A stretch of 64,000 nt of DNA, from positions 66,454-130,453 of the forward strand of contig JAYODW010000004.1 of the NCBI GenBank assembly GCA_038116745.1. Reading direction: 5' to 3'. The DNA comes from JAYODW01 sp038116745 (GTDB lineage: Bacteria; Pseudomonadota; Gammaproteobacteria; Ga0077536). The translations under genes and the position numbers were made by a program. Numbering within the stretch: position 1 is the stretch's first letter; every line of letters starts with the position of its first letter. Shown here piece after piece: positions 50,074 to 59,152 of the stretch. Under the pieces are notes generated by a model that was given only the letters and a program-made list of their open reading frames with translations, had not been told where the DNA came from and made no database searches.

Positions 50074-51287
50074 GCCGCGGGCAGGTCACCATCATCGGCG
50101 GCTCCATGGCGGGTCTGTTTGCGGCACTCGCCCTGCGCGCTCGCGGCTTCGAGGTCGGGGTCTACGAGCGCGCCGAGGACGCCCTGGCGAATCGCGGTGC
50201 CGGCATCGCCACCCACAAAGAGCTGTACGAAGCGGTCCGCGCAGCCGGCGTTGAGCTGCGCGATGAAATGGGCGTCACGGCGCATGGTCGCGTGATGTTT
50301 GACCGCGAGGGCGCGGTAATCCACGAACATGCCATGCATCAGATCATGACCTCATGGGGGCTGATCTACCGTTTCTTACGCGCCCAGCTACCTGATGAGG
50401 CGTACTTTCCCGGTCACGCCCTGAGCAACATCGAGTGCCAGGGCACTCACGTGACCGCCCGCTTCACCAACGGTGCGGAAGTCACCGCCGACTGGCTTAT
50501 CGGCGGAGATGGCGCGCGGTCCACCGTGCGCAGCCTCGTCGCTCCCGCGGTCATTCCCGCTTACGTCGGTTATTTCGGCTGGCGTGGGCTGATCGATGAA
50601 GCACGGGTACCGCAGGCCGTGCTGGATCAGGTCGCACACCGCATGGCCTTTGGTATGGCCCCCGGGGGGCACTGGCTGGGTTATCTCGTCGCCGGTCCGG
50701 ACGACACGCTCGAGCCTGGCAAACGCTGGTACAACTGGGGCTGGTACCGCAGCGGCGATGCCGCGGCGTTGCGCGATCACCTGACCGACGTGAACGGCGT
50801 CTATTACGAGAACGGGATCCCGCATCACCTGGTGCGGCCGGATCTGGTCGCAGCCATGCGCGCTGACGCCGCCATTCATCTCGCGCCCCAGATTCAGTCC
50901 ATCATCAACGCCACAGACATGCCCTTCCTGCAGGGCATGTTCGATTTCAGCTGTGCCCGGCTCGTCTTCGACCGCGTGGTGCTGATAGGCGACGCGGCAG
51001 CCACGGCCAGACCGCACGTCGGCATGGGGGTATCCAAGGCCGCAGATGACGCTGCGACCCTGGCTGAGGCGCTGGCCGCCGACGCACCGGGCGCGCTGGA
51101 TACCTGGGAGCAGCAGCGCGTCCGCTATGGCCGCGCGGTCGTCGCCTGGGGGCGCGATCTGGGCAGCTACATCGGCCCGCAGCCAGATACCGCGGAGCAT
51201 CGCGCCAAGGCCGCGCACCACATGCGCCCCGAGGTCCTGCTCAGCGCCACCGCCTCCAGCACGCCGGAGGCGTTTCTCGCGCTCTGA
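50070..51287 (+). CDS. FAD-dependent aromatic hydroxylase (2,6-dihydroxypyridine 3-monooxygenase-like)
   Basis: 405 residues, class A flavoprotein monooxygenase. GxGxxG-like FAD motif GGSMAGLFAALAL at residue 9, DG motif IGGDGARSTVR and GD motif LIGDAAATARPHVGMGVSKAADD, the last resembling dihydroxypyridine hydroxylases. NAD(P)H-dependent ring hydroxylation, possibly converting a phenol or 4-hydroxybenzoate to a hydroquinone. Coupled to the upstream esterase by a 4-base overlap; last gene of the plus-strand catabolic run. Confidence 0.87.
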   Translation: MSRGQVTIIGGSMAGLFAALALRARGFEVGVYERAEDALANRGAGIATHKELYEAVRAAGVELRDEMGVTAHGRVMFDREGAVIHEHAMHQIMTSWGLIYRFLRAQLPDEAYFPGHALSNIECQGTHVTARFTNGAEVTADWLIGGDGARSTVRSLVAPAVIPAYVGYFGWRGLIDEARVPQAVLDQVAHRMAFGMAPGGHWLGYLVAGPDDTLEPGKRWYNWGWYRSGDAAALRDHLTDVNGVYYENGIPHHLVRPDLVAAMRADAAIHLAPQIQSIINATDMPFLQGMFDFSCARLVFDRVVLIGDAAATARPHVGMGVSKAADDAATLAEALAADAPGALDTWEQQRVRYGRAVVAWGRDLGSYIGPQPDTAEHRAKAAHHMRPEVLLSATASSTPEAFLAL

Positions 51288-51441
51288 ACCGCCTGCCAGC
51301 GCCCGCGCATTCTGTCGACTCGGTCACAGTTTTCCACCGCACGAAGGTCTACTGTAGGTGTCTGCCAGCAGGCCCTGAGAATCTTCAAGATTGTCCGACG
51401 GCTGCCGCTAAGAAACTGGTAGCTGCGCCCTGGAGGCAGTT

Positions 51442-52290
51442 TTGGCCGAAGAACAAGCACCATTAGAGAAGGAAACGCCTGCGAAGACAGCGCCTGGCGC
51501 CAGCGCCGGCCGTCGGCGCCGCTATGCCATGGCCTATGCGAGCCAGGGCGCCGACGTCGACAGTAACCCGATGGTCGACCCGGACGCAGGTGCAGACTAC
51601 TGGTCAGTACCATGGGCGGACCTGATGATGACCATGTTCGTGGTCTTCGCGATCCTGATCTCCGTCCGCGGCCTGCTCGATAATCCGGACGCACAGACGG
51701 AGTTCTTGGACGAACGTCAGCCGAAAGAGGTGCCGCAGCGCACCGAGGTCGAACGCGAGAAGCTGCGTCCGGTTGAGACCCCGCCGAGCCATTTCGATGA
51801 CTCGCCACCGGTGCGGCTTAACGTGTTTGAGCTCAGTCAGGAGGCAATGCGCGAAACCAACCTGCAGGAAGTGGAGATCATCCTGCTGGAGGATCAGTCG
51901 GTCAAAGTCAGCGTGCAGGGTCCGATGCTGTTCGACCTGGGACGGGCCGAACTGAAAAACGACATGCGCGAGTTTCTCGACCGTCTCGCCGGCATCATCC
52001 GCTCGACGCCTTACGTCGTGCATGTGGTCGGCCACACGGACGACCACCCGATCAACACTGACGCTTTCCCGAGCAACTGGGAACTGTCACTGGTGCGCGC
52101 GAGTCGTGTTGCCCGTTACCTGCTCGACGCCGGCGGGGACATTGACCCGGCGCGTTTTGTCGTCATGGGGCGGGGGCAGTACGCCCCCACCGTACCGAAT
52201 TCCGACGAGGGCGCACGCGCGCTCAACCGCCGGGTTGAAATCATCATCACCCGCAGCACGTCGACCACTGAACCAGGAGCAATGCTATGA
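51442..52290 (+). CDS. MotB-like protein with OmpA/peptidoglycan-binding domain
   Basis: 282 residues from TTG 51442, supported by GGAGG upstream. Cytoplasmic basic segment (GRRRRY), then a single membrane helix WSVPWADLMMTMFVVFAIL with the Asp of MotB-like proton channels, and a C-terminal OmpA fold with GHTDDHPI and NWELSLVRASRVARYLL. Overlaps the MotA-like gene by 4 bases. No flagellar genes are nearby. Ion-driven stator or a related energy-coupling device is inferred. Confidence 0.88.
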   Translation: MAEEQAPLEKETPAKTAPGASAGRRRRYAMAYASQGADVDSNPMVDPDAGADYWSVPWADLMMTMFVVFAILISVRGLLDNPDAQTEFLDERQPKEVPQRTEVEREKLRPVETPPSHFDDSPPVRLNVFELSQEAMRETNLQEVEIILLEDQSVKVSVQGPMLFDLGRAELKNDMREFLDRLAGIIRSTPYVVHVVGHTDDHPINTDAFPSNWELSLVRASRVARYLLDAGGDIDPARFVVMGRGQYAPTVPNSDEGARALNRRVEIIITRSTSTTEPGAML

Positions 52291-53108
52291 ATGTCTATAA
52301 CTGGATGGGCGTAGTGCTCTGCGCCGGCATTTATGTCGCTACGTTCCTGATGTCCGGCAACGCCAGCGTAATGCTGAACGGGCTGGGCCTCGCAATTGTC
52401 ATCTCAGGTACCTGCGGCGCGATGTTCCTGAGCTATCCCTCCGGCGATCTTCTCGCCGCTATCCGCGTGGCACGAAATACCTACACAGGGAAAATGGTCT
52501 CTCCCGAGCGCATCATCGAGGTGCTGCAGGAGCTGGTGGTTCAGACCCGGACTAAAGGCGTGCTGGCCCTGGAAGATTTTCAGGAGCGCACCACCATGCT
52601 GTTTCTGAAGCGCGCCCTGCAGCTGCTGGTTGACGGCTTCAAGGAAGACGAAATTGAGGAGATGCTGCACGCGGAGATGTTTCATTTCCGCCATCGCCGC
52701 CAACAGCACGAGCGTCTGTTCCGTCACGCCTCCAAGCTCGCGCCCGCATTCGGCGTCGCCGGCAGCGTGATTGGCCTCATCGCCATGCTCACCGGGATCA
52801 ACGACCCGAGGGTTATCCTGCAGACGGTGCCGATCGCCCTCACCTCGACTCTCTACGGCATCGTGCTTGCGAATTTTTTCCTGACGCCGGTGGCAGAAAG
52901 CATTCACGCCAAGACCGAGCGCGAACTCCTCATGCAGAAACTGATCACCGATGGTGTCGTGAGTATCCGCACCGAGCCCAACCCGATGCGCCTTGCTACC
53001 CGCCTGGAGTCCTTCCTGACGCCCTCTTCGCGGGTCAACGAGAATCGTTCAATCGACGAGCTGCGGGACCGCATCCGTCAGCTGCGCTCCGAGCAGCAGG
53101 GCGCCTGA
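52287..53108 (+). CDS. MotA/ExbB-like proton channel subunit
   Basis: 273 residues with four predicted membrane segments: two near the N-terminus (WMGVVLCAGIYVATFLM; GLGLAIVISGTCGAMFL) and two after a cytoplasmic loop (FGVAGSVIGLIAMLTG; LTSTLYGIVLANFFLTP). This is the MotA_ExbB family layout. The C-terminus (SIDELRDRIRQLRSE) is helical. The order MotB-MotA is the reverse of the common motAB arrangement. Function outside flagella (gliding, secretion, envelope) is possible. Confidence 0.88.
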   Translation: MNVYNWMGVVLCAGIYVATFLMSGNASVMLNGLGLAIVISGTCGAMFLSYPSGDLLAAIRVARNTYTGKMVSPERIIEVLQELVVQTRTKGVLALEDFQERTTMLFLKRALQLLVDGFKEDEIEEMLHAEMFHFRHRRQQHERLFRHASKLAPAFGVAGSVIGLIAMLTGINDPRVILQTVPIALTSTLYGIVLANFFLTPVAESIHAKTERELLMQKLITDGVVSIRTEPNPMRLATRLESFLTPSSRVNENRSIDELRDRIRQLRSEQQGA

Positions 53109-53137
53109 CCGGGGCTGTAGTCGACCGCACGCTCTTC

Positions 53138-54028
53138 CTAGCTGCCTCTCTGGACCGGGGAATCGGCCCCGGCGCCAAGGCGTTCCGAGATCGCCAGAAT
53201 CCGGTACATGCTGCGCAGCACCGGCTTTTCAATCAGCTTGCCTCCCACCACAACGAGCCCGGTGCTGGCCTGTTCAAACGCCTGCACAATCTCTCTGGCC
53301 CGCGCAATTGCTGCAGCACTCGGGGTGAAACTCTGCTGAATGACCGGCAGCTGGCTGGGATGAATCGCGCCCTTGCCGGTCATGCCCAGCTCTGCGGCCA
53401 GTGCCGCTTCGCGCTCGAGACCAGCCATATCCTGCAAATCCAGGAAAGGCACATCGATAAGGTCGATCCCGGCTGACGCAGCGGCGTGCACCAGACGGGA
53501 ACGCGCGTAGAGCAGCGCGTTCCAGGTCGGCGCCACGCGGAGCTCGGCACTCATATCAATGGCCCCGAACAGGAGCGCATCAATACGCGCGCTGGCCCGG
53601 GCGATCTCCACACAGGCTTCGAGCCCCTCGTTGGTTTCGATAATCACCTGCAGACGCATCGCGCTGTCCTCTGAACTGAGAAGCTCATCGAGCAGGCGGA
53701 TCTCGTCGGGGCTTTTGACCTTGGGCAGCATGAGACCCGGTGGCGGCGCCGGACTGTCAAGAACGGCGAGCAGATCGGCCATACCATCCCGGCTGCCGAT
53801 CGCATTGATGCGAATGAGCACCTCGCTGTTACCGCAAGCCGGCCGCTCCGCCAGAAGATCCAGCGTGCCGCGGCGCGCCGATGCCTTGTGCGGCGGCGCG
53901 ATCGCGTCCTCAAGGTCAATGCAGACAATATCGGGCGCGGCCTTGATAGCCTTGGGGAACAGTTCCGGGCCGCTGCCGGGGACAAAGAGAAAACTACGAC
54001 GCGGTCGGAATGGCGCTGACTTGTTCAT
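53138..54028 (-). CDS. HpcH/HpaI-family CoA-ester lyase (CitE-like)
   Basis: 296 residues of the citrate lyase beta/malyl-CoA lyase type: RRSFLFVPGSGPELFPKA, CIDLEDAIAPPHKASAR, the metal Glu in IIETNEG and FGAIDMSAEL, and GMTGKGAIHPSQLPVI. Cleaves (S)-citramalyl-CoA or a similar substrate to pyruvate or glyoxylate plus an acyl-CoA. The ATG at 54028 is preferred, but no strong ribosome site is seen; a TTG at 54064 is an alternative. It converges with the MotA-like gene. Confidence 0.87.
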   Translation of the reverse strand: MNKSAPFRPRRSFLFVPGSGPELFPKAIKAAPDIVCIDLEDAIAPPHKASARRGTLDLLAERPACGNSEVLIRINAIGSRDGMADLLAVLDSPAPPPGLMLPKVKSPDEIRLLDELLSSEDSAMRLQVIIETNEGLEACVEIARASARIDALLFGAIDMSAELRVAPTWNALLYARSRLVHAAASAGIDLIDVPFLDLQDMAGLEREAALAAELGMTGKGAIHPSQLPVIQQSFTPSAAAIARAREIVQAFEQASTGLVVVGGKLIEKPVLRSMYRILAISERLGAGADSPVQRGS

Positions 54029-54157
54029 GCTGCGCACGCTGACAGTTTTGCGCGCCGCGCGCAACGCGAGCAGGTCCGGCGGTCAGGGATGTCGGGCGGC
54101 GACGAGTGCGCCAGAATGCACCCTCAACGCATGGCTGGCTTAGTGGAGGATGGTTAC

Positions 54158-55762
54158 ATGGTGGCACGGAGTGAACGGCGCAGTTACTGGACCTGGGGAT
54201 ACGCGTCCGATGAGCCTGGCGATGACGCGCGGCAGGCTGCAGCGAAAGCGCTGGCGCCGCGTCTCGGGCAGGTGGTCACACCACCCAGAATCCCGCGGCC
54301 GGAGGAGATCGCGCTGCGCGATCCACGCTTCAAGGTGCCCGCCGCTCTGCAGGGCTGGGTGCGTCAGGATCATGTCGATCGCCTGACTCACACGCATGGT
54401 GGTCACCCGGTCGAGCTGTTGAAAGCATCGCGCGGGGAGTTCGCACTGCCGCCTGACGCCGTAGCGCATCCGCGCACCGAGCAGGAACTGGAAGCAACGC
54501 TGGCCTGGTGCGATGCCAATGCCTGCATCGCTATTCCCTACGGTGGGGGAACCACCGTGGTGTGGGGCGTCAACGTGCCTGCGACCGCGGAGCGGGCCAT
54601 GACCATCGACCTCGACGAGCTCAATGCCGTGCTGGAAATCGACGAGGTCTCACGCGCCGGCCGTTTCCAGGCCGGCCTGCTGGGACCTGATCTGGAAACA
54701 GCCCTGAAGCCTTACGGACTGACCCTGCGGCATTTTCCGCAGAGTTTTCCCTGGTCGACTGTCGGCGGCTGGGTCGCCACCCGCTCGGGCGGTCATTACG
54801 CAACCAACCACACCCACATTGATGACTTCGTCGAGTCCACGCGCATGCTCACCCCGGCCGGCTGGATGGAAAGCCGCCGGCTGCCGGGCAGCGGGGCCGG
54901 ACCCAGCCCCGACCGCCTGGTCCTGGGTTCCGAAGGCACGCTCGGCATCATCAGTGAATGCTGGCTCAGGCTGCAGAAACGTCCGACCTTCCGCGCCACG
55001 GCGGGGGTCATTTTTCCGAGCTGGGAGAGCGGCACCGAGGCCATGCGCCAGCTGGTTCAGGCCAAGCTGTGGCCAGCCAATCTGCGCATCCTCGATCCGG
55101 TTGAGGCGGGTAACAACGCCGGCCTCGACGGCACGCAGTCGCTGGTCATCATCGGCTTTGAGTCGGCTGACATCGCGCAAGGCGCAAATATCCGTGCCGC
55201 GGTCGATATCGCCCGCGCCTGCGGCGGGCAGATAGCCGATGAAAACGTCGTCATCGACGACGGTAACGGTCAGGCAACCGGACGCGAGGGCCCGGTCGGC
55301 GCCTGGCGTAACGCTTTCATCGGGGTCAATGCGGGTCTGACGGTCGGCCTCGGCCTGCTCGCAGACACTTTCGAGACGGCTATCACCTGGGACCAGTGGC
55401 CCGCGTTCGATGCCGCGGTGCGCGAGCGCGTTGGACGGGCGCTGCGCGAAACCCTGGGACCGGGCGCTACCCTGGCCTGCCGTTTTACCCACGTGTACAC
55501 CGACGGCCCCGCGCCCTACTACTCCTTCAGCGGACCCGCACCACACGGCAGCGAGGAAGAGATCTGGAGAACCATCAAGGATGAGGCGACAGCGGCGGTG
55601 GTCGACGCCGGCGGCACCGTCACACACCACCATGCCGTTGGTCGCATGCATGCGCAAGGCTGGGCGCAGCAGCGGCCGCCGCTGTTCGGGGAAGTGCTGC
55701 GCGCGGCCAAGCGGACCCTGGATCCGAACGGGATCCTGAACCCTGGCGTGCTGTTCGACTAA
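54158..55762 (+). CDS. FAD-binding oxidase, alkyldihydroxyacetonephosphate synthase-like
   Basis: 534 residues from ATG 54158 (GGAGG 8 bases upstream). PCMH-type FAD domain with YGGGTTVVWGV and LGSEGTLGIISECWLRLQ, plus the N-terminal SYWTWGYASDEP segment typical of alkylglycerone-phosphate synthase relatives. The C-terminal part holds THVYTDGPAPYYSFSG and HHHAVG active-site residues. In bacteria this family's substrates are often 2-hydroxyacids or glycerol-ether precursors. Function here is unproven; the VOC gene follows after 11 bases. Confidence 0.85.
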   Translation: MVARSERRSYWTWGYASDEPGDDARQAAAKALAPRLGQVVTPPRIPRPEEIALRDPRFKVPAALQGWVRQDHVDRLTHTHGGHPVELLKASRGEFALPPDAVAHPRTEQELEATLAWCDANACIAIPYGGGTTVVWGVNVPATAERAMTIDLDELNAVLEIDEVSRAGRFQAGLLGPDLETALKPYGLTLRHFPQSFPWSTVGGWVATRSGGHYATNHTHIDDFVESTRMLTPAGWMESRRLPGSGAGPSPDRLVLGSEGTLGIISECWLRLQKRPTFRATAGVIFPSWESGTEAMRQLVQAKLWPANLRILDPVEAGNNAGLDGTQSLVIIGFESADIAQGANIRAAVDIARACGGQIADENVVIDDGNGQATGREGPVGAWRNAFIGVNAGLTVGLGLLADTFETAITWDQWPAFDAAVRERVGRALRETLGPGATLACRFTHVYTDGPAPYYSFSGPAPHGSEEEIWRTIKDEATAAVVDAGGTVTHHHAVGRMHAQGWAQQRPPLFGEVLRAAKRTLDPNGILNPGVLFD

Positions 55763-55773
55763 GAGGAAATACC

Positions 55774-56265
55774 ATGATCAAAGGGCTGCATCACAACGCC
55801 TACCGCTGTCGCGACAGCGAGCAGACGCGGGCTTTCTACGAGGATTTTCTAGAACTGCCGCTCTGCGGCGCGCTGGAGATCACCGAAACCATGACCGGTC
55901 AAGAGACCGAGGTCCTGCATACCTTCTTCGCCATGGGCGATGGCTCTTTTCTGGCCTTCTTCGAGGCGCCCGACCGGCCGTTCGAGTTCAAGCAGCAGCA
56001 TGATTTCGACCTGCACATCGCGCTCGAGGTCGATCGCACGACCTTTGAACGCATGATCGAGAAAGGCCGGGCGGAAAACAGGCCGATGCGCGGGGTCTCC
56101 AACCACCGTTTCATCGATTCGATCTATTTCGAAGACCCCAACGGCTACGTGATTGAACTCGCCTGTAAGCGCGGAGAGCACGACGCAATCATGGATCCGG
56201 CGCAGAACAAGGCCCGCGCTCTGCTTGCCGCATGGCAGGCGCGCCGGGCAGCTGCTTGCAGCTGA
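55774..56265 (+). CDS. VOC/glyoxalase-family protein
   Basis: 163 residues with paired betaalphabetabetabeta modules: GLHHNAYRCRDSEQTRAFYED and the second half SIYFEDPNGYVIELACK with the metal Glu. AAGAGGAA precedes the ATG. May be a dioxygenase, isomerase or glyoxalase. Co-transcribed with the FAD oxidase upstream. Confidence 0.87.
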   Translation: MIKGLHHNAYRCRDSEQTRAFYEDFLELPLCGALEITETMTGQETEVLHTFFAMGDGSFLAFFEAPDRPFEFKQQHDFDLHIALEVDRTTFERMIEKGRAENRPMRGVSNHRFIDSIYFEDPNGYVIELACKRGEHDAIMDPAQNKARALLAAWQARRAAACS

Positions 56266-56277
56266 CCCTGAGTCCGC

Positions 56278-57297
56278 CTAATGCACGAAGCGCAGCGTAA
56301 TCGGGTAGCGCCAGGCCTCGCCGCGACCCGCGGCGCGCGCGGCTGCGATGGTCGTCGTCAGATGAAAAACAAGCAGTAGAGGCACCAACACCAGTCCGAC
56401 CACAACCAGCACCAGCCCGAGTGACAGCGCGATATAGACCAGCACGGACAGCTGGAAATTGATGGCCTCACGGCCCTGCTGATCCAGATAAGGATGTCGC
56501 CGCCGGGTGCGGGTCCATAGCACGAGTGGCACCAGCACCCCTAAAGGTACGGCGTACGCGCACAGGCCCGTCAGATGACATAGCCGGGCTTGACGGCGAA
56601 GCGCGGCAGCATCCTCCTGTGCCGTGGTCGGCGCAGTCTGTCCGGCGGGCTGTGCCGCGCTGAGCCGCGCGGTGAATCCCATCACAGCGGCAATCAGACC
56701 GAACAGAAACATGACCAGCCCTCCGATCAGATGACCAAGCGGGCTGGTCAGGCCGTGCTCCAACCGCACCGTGACCGCCTCCAGCGTGGCCCCGTAGCGC
56801 TGGTCCTGCCCGAGCTCTGCAGTTACTACGACCTCCGGCGATTCCAGAAGCTCAAACGCCGGCAGCACGGCGGTCACCTCAACCTCGTAGCCCTCGGGCA
56901 GCCGTCTCGCTTCAGATTCGAGGACACTCACAGCGTGCGCTTCCTCGACTCTCGGCGCGCCATGCGGATCGATCGCCAGCGCGCTGCCAGCCAGTGTGTG
57001 CCCTGAGAGATCTGTAATGCGGTATTCGAACGGAAAACGGTATCGCGCCGACGACGGCTCACTGCTCGTCTCAAGAACTTCGGGCACATGCACGGTAAGC
57101 GCCATTACCAGGCGGGCTCGCCCCCCGGGGGCAAGGGCAACCTGGCGCGACTGGCCCGGGATTCTGGGATCGAGGCCCACTTCTACGGCGACGGTCTGCC
57201 GCGCGGCATCGCGCAGCCCCTGGTGCCAGGGCACCGCGCTGCCCAGTACCAGCGCGATCCCGGCGGTCAGCAGCACCCAGGCCCGCGCGGATGTCAC
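56278..57297 (-). CDS. membrane protein with C-terminal DUF4870 domain
   Basis: 339 residues. An N-terminal membrane helix (AWVLLTAGIALVLGSAV), then about 160 residues of beta-rich extracytoplasmic sequence, a membrane helix near 195-215, and a C-terminal DUF4870-type four-helix membrane domain (LCHLTGLCAYAVPLGVL, GREAINFQLSVLVYIALS). Start is GTG at 57297 with a weak ribosome site. No partner gene suggests a role; it converges with the VOC gene. Confidence 0.75.
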   Translation of the reverse strand: MTSARAWVLLTAGIALVLGSAVPWHQGLRDAARQTVAVEVGLDPRIPGQSRQVALAPGGRARLVMALTVHVPEVLETSSEPSSARYRFPFEYRITDLSGHTLAGSALAIDPHGAPRVEEAHAVSVLESEARRLPEGYEVEVTAVLPAFELLESPEVVVTAELGQDQRYGATLEAVTVRLEHGLTSPLGHLIGGLVMFLFGLIAAVMGFTARLSAAQPAGQTAPTTAQEDAAALRRQARLCHLTGLCAYAVPLGVLVPLVLWTRTRRRHPYLDQQGREAINFQLSVLVYIALSLGLVLVVVGLVLVPLLLVFHLTTTIAAARAAGRGEAWRYPITLRFVH

Positions 57298-57522
57298 GCC
57301 AGGCCCCGTGGATCTATCTGCGCGGGGTCAGCCGCAACACCGGGGAAGACGAGCAGCCGGTCACGCGCCGGATGGGTACGGGCAGCGCCTGCAGACGACG
57401 CCAGGTCGTCTGCAACGCTTCGGATGAGAGTCAGCATCGTGCGGGGAAAATGGCTGCGGCGCGGAACGGTGCATCAGTATACTCGCGCCTCGATCCCGGA
57501 CCGGAACGTCAGAGGAGCCTCC

Positions 57523-59088
57523 ATGATTCAAGCTGCGCAGCCCTACCCCTCGCAACGCGCGCCGCTGTGCGCGGCCAACATTGTCGCCACCTCCCAGCCG
57601 CTGGCCGCCCAGGCCGGACTGACAATGCTGCAGCGCGGGGGCAATGCGGTCGACGCCGCCCTGGCGACCGCAATCACGCTGAGCATTGTCGAACCATGCA
57701 GTAACGGGATCGGCTCAGACGCCTTCGCCATCCTGTGGGACGGCGACAGTCTGTGCGGTATCAACGGGTCCGGGCGGGCGCCGGCGCTGTGGACGCGGGA
57801 GTATTTCGGCTCGCGGGACAGCATGCCGCAGTTCGGCTGGGACGCGGTCACTGTTCCCGGTGCGGTCAGCGTCTGGGTCGCGCTCTCGGCACGCTTCGGC
57901 CAGCTCCCGTTTGAAGATCTTTTCGCACCGGCCATCGACTACGCCGAGAACGGCTTTCAGGTCGGGCCCAGAACGGCGTTTCACTGGGAGGAGGCTGAGG
58001 AACTCTATGCAGGCTTTGCCGGTTTCGAAGCGCATTTCCTGCCCGCGCCGGCGTTCGGTCAGCGAGTGAAACTTCCCAACGCTGCCGCCACGCTGCGGGA
58101 GATCGCAGCAAGCGGTGGCGAGTCTTTCTACCGCGGGGCGCTGGCAGCACGCATCGAACAGGCGGCGATCGATGCCGGCGGCGCGATGCGACGCAGCGAT
58201 CTCGAGCAGCACAAAGCCGACTGGGTTGAACCACTGCGGCAGTCCTATCGCGACGTCGCGCTGCATGAGATCCCGCCGAACGGACAGGGCCTCGCCGCAC
58301 AGATCGCGCTCGGCATCCTGGCTCACTTCGATCCGCCTGCGCTCGATAGCGCGGACGCCATGCATCTGCAGATCGAGGCGATGAAGATCGCCCTGCGCGC
58401 GGCGGCCGATCACATCGCAGATCCCGCACATCTCAAAGTCACACCTGCCGAGCTGCTTGACCCAACCTCGCTGGCCCGCGCAGCTGCGGGAATCACCAAC
58501 CAGGCCTCCGCGCTGCCGCCCCGGGCGCTGCCGACCAGCCCCGATACGGTCTACCTGACCGCAGCTGACGCCAGCGGCATGATGGTCTCCTTTATCCAAT
58601 CAAACTATTACGGCTTCGGCTCGGGCATCGTCGTCCCTGAGACGGGAATCGCGCTGCAGAACCGCGGCTACGGTTTTACCCTGGAAGAAGGCCATCCCAA
58701 CTGTGTGGGGCCGGGCAAACGCCCGTTCCACACCATTATTCCTGGATTCGTCACCCGTGACGGTCAGCCGCTGATGAGTTTCGGCGTCATGGGTGGCCCG
58801 ATGCAGGCCCAGGGCCATGTGCAGATGATGACCCGGGTATTCGACTACGGGCAGAACCCTCAGGCCGCCAGCGACGCACCGCGCTGGCAGGTGCTCGGCG
58901 ACTACTCGGTGTCGCTGGAGCCCGGCTTTCCTGAAACGGTCGCCAAGGAGCTCGCAGCACGCGGGCACCAGGTCCGCTTTGAGGCGACCCACCACAATTT
59001 CGGCGGCGCACAGCTGATCCTGAAGACCGACGACGGCTACATCGCCGGCTCCGACCACCGCAAGGAAGGTCTGGCGGTCGGGTTCTGA
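57523..59088 (+). CDS. gamma-glutamyltransferase-family Ntn hydrolase
   Basis: 521 residues from ATG 57523 (AGAGGAG upstream); a much longer upstream frame is not conserved. Large-subunit motif MLQRGGNAVDAALATAITLS, and the presumed autocleavage Thr in SPDTVYLTAADASG starting the small subunit, followed by NYYGFGSGIVVPETGIALQNRG and GHQVRF. No signal peptide, so a cytoplasmic acylase-type member is more likely than a periplasmic glutathione-degrading one. Substrate unknown. Confidence 0.87.
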   Translation: MIQAAQPYPSQRAPLCAANIVATSQPLAAQAGLTMLQRGGNAVDAALATAITLSIVEPCSNGIGSDAFAILWDGDSLCGINGSGRAPALWTREYFGSRDSMPQFGWDAVTVPGAVSVWVALSARFGQLPFEDLFAPAIDYAENGFQVGPRTAFHWEEAEELYAGFAGFEAHFLPAPAFGQRVKLPNAAATLREIAASGGESFYRGALAARIEQAAIDAGGAMRRSDLEQHKADWVEPLRQSYRDVALHEIPPNGQGLAAQIALGILAHFDPPALDSADAMHLQIEAMKIALRAAADHIADPAHLKVTPAELLDPTSLARAAAGITNQASALPPRALPTSPDTVYLTAADASGMMVSFIQSNYYGFGSGIVVPETGIALQNRGYGFTLEEGHPNCVGPGKRPFHTIIPGFVTRDGQPLMSFGVMGGPMQAQGHVQMMTRVFDYGQNPQAASDAPRWQVLGDYSVSLEPGFPETVAKELAARGHQVRFEATHHNFGGAQLILKTDDGYIAGSDHRKEGLAVGF

Positions 59089-59152
59089 TCCAACTACCGG
59101 CCGCCGTTCCCCGGATCTCAGCCAGCTCCTTAAGCACGCTTCCCAGACGCTA

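Noticed and set aside
51442..53108. Zorya-type defence system
   Set aside because: Only a MotA/MotB-like pair is present; no ZorC, helicase or nuclease partner lies beside it and the gene order differs.
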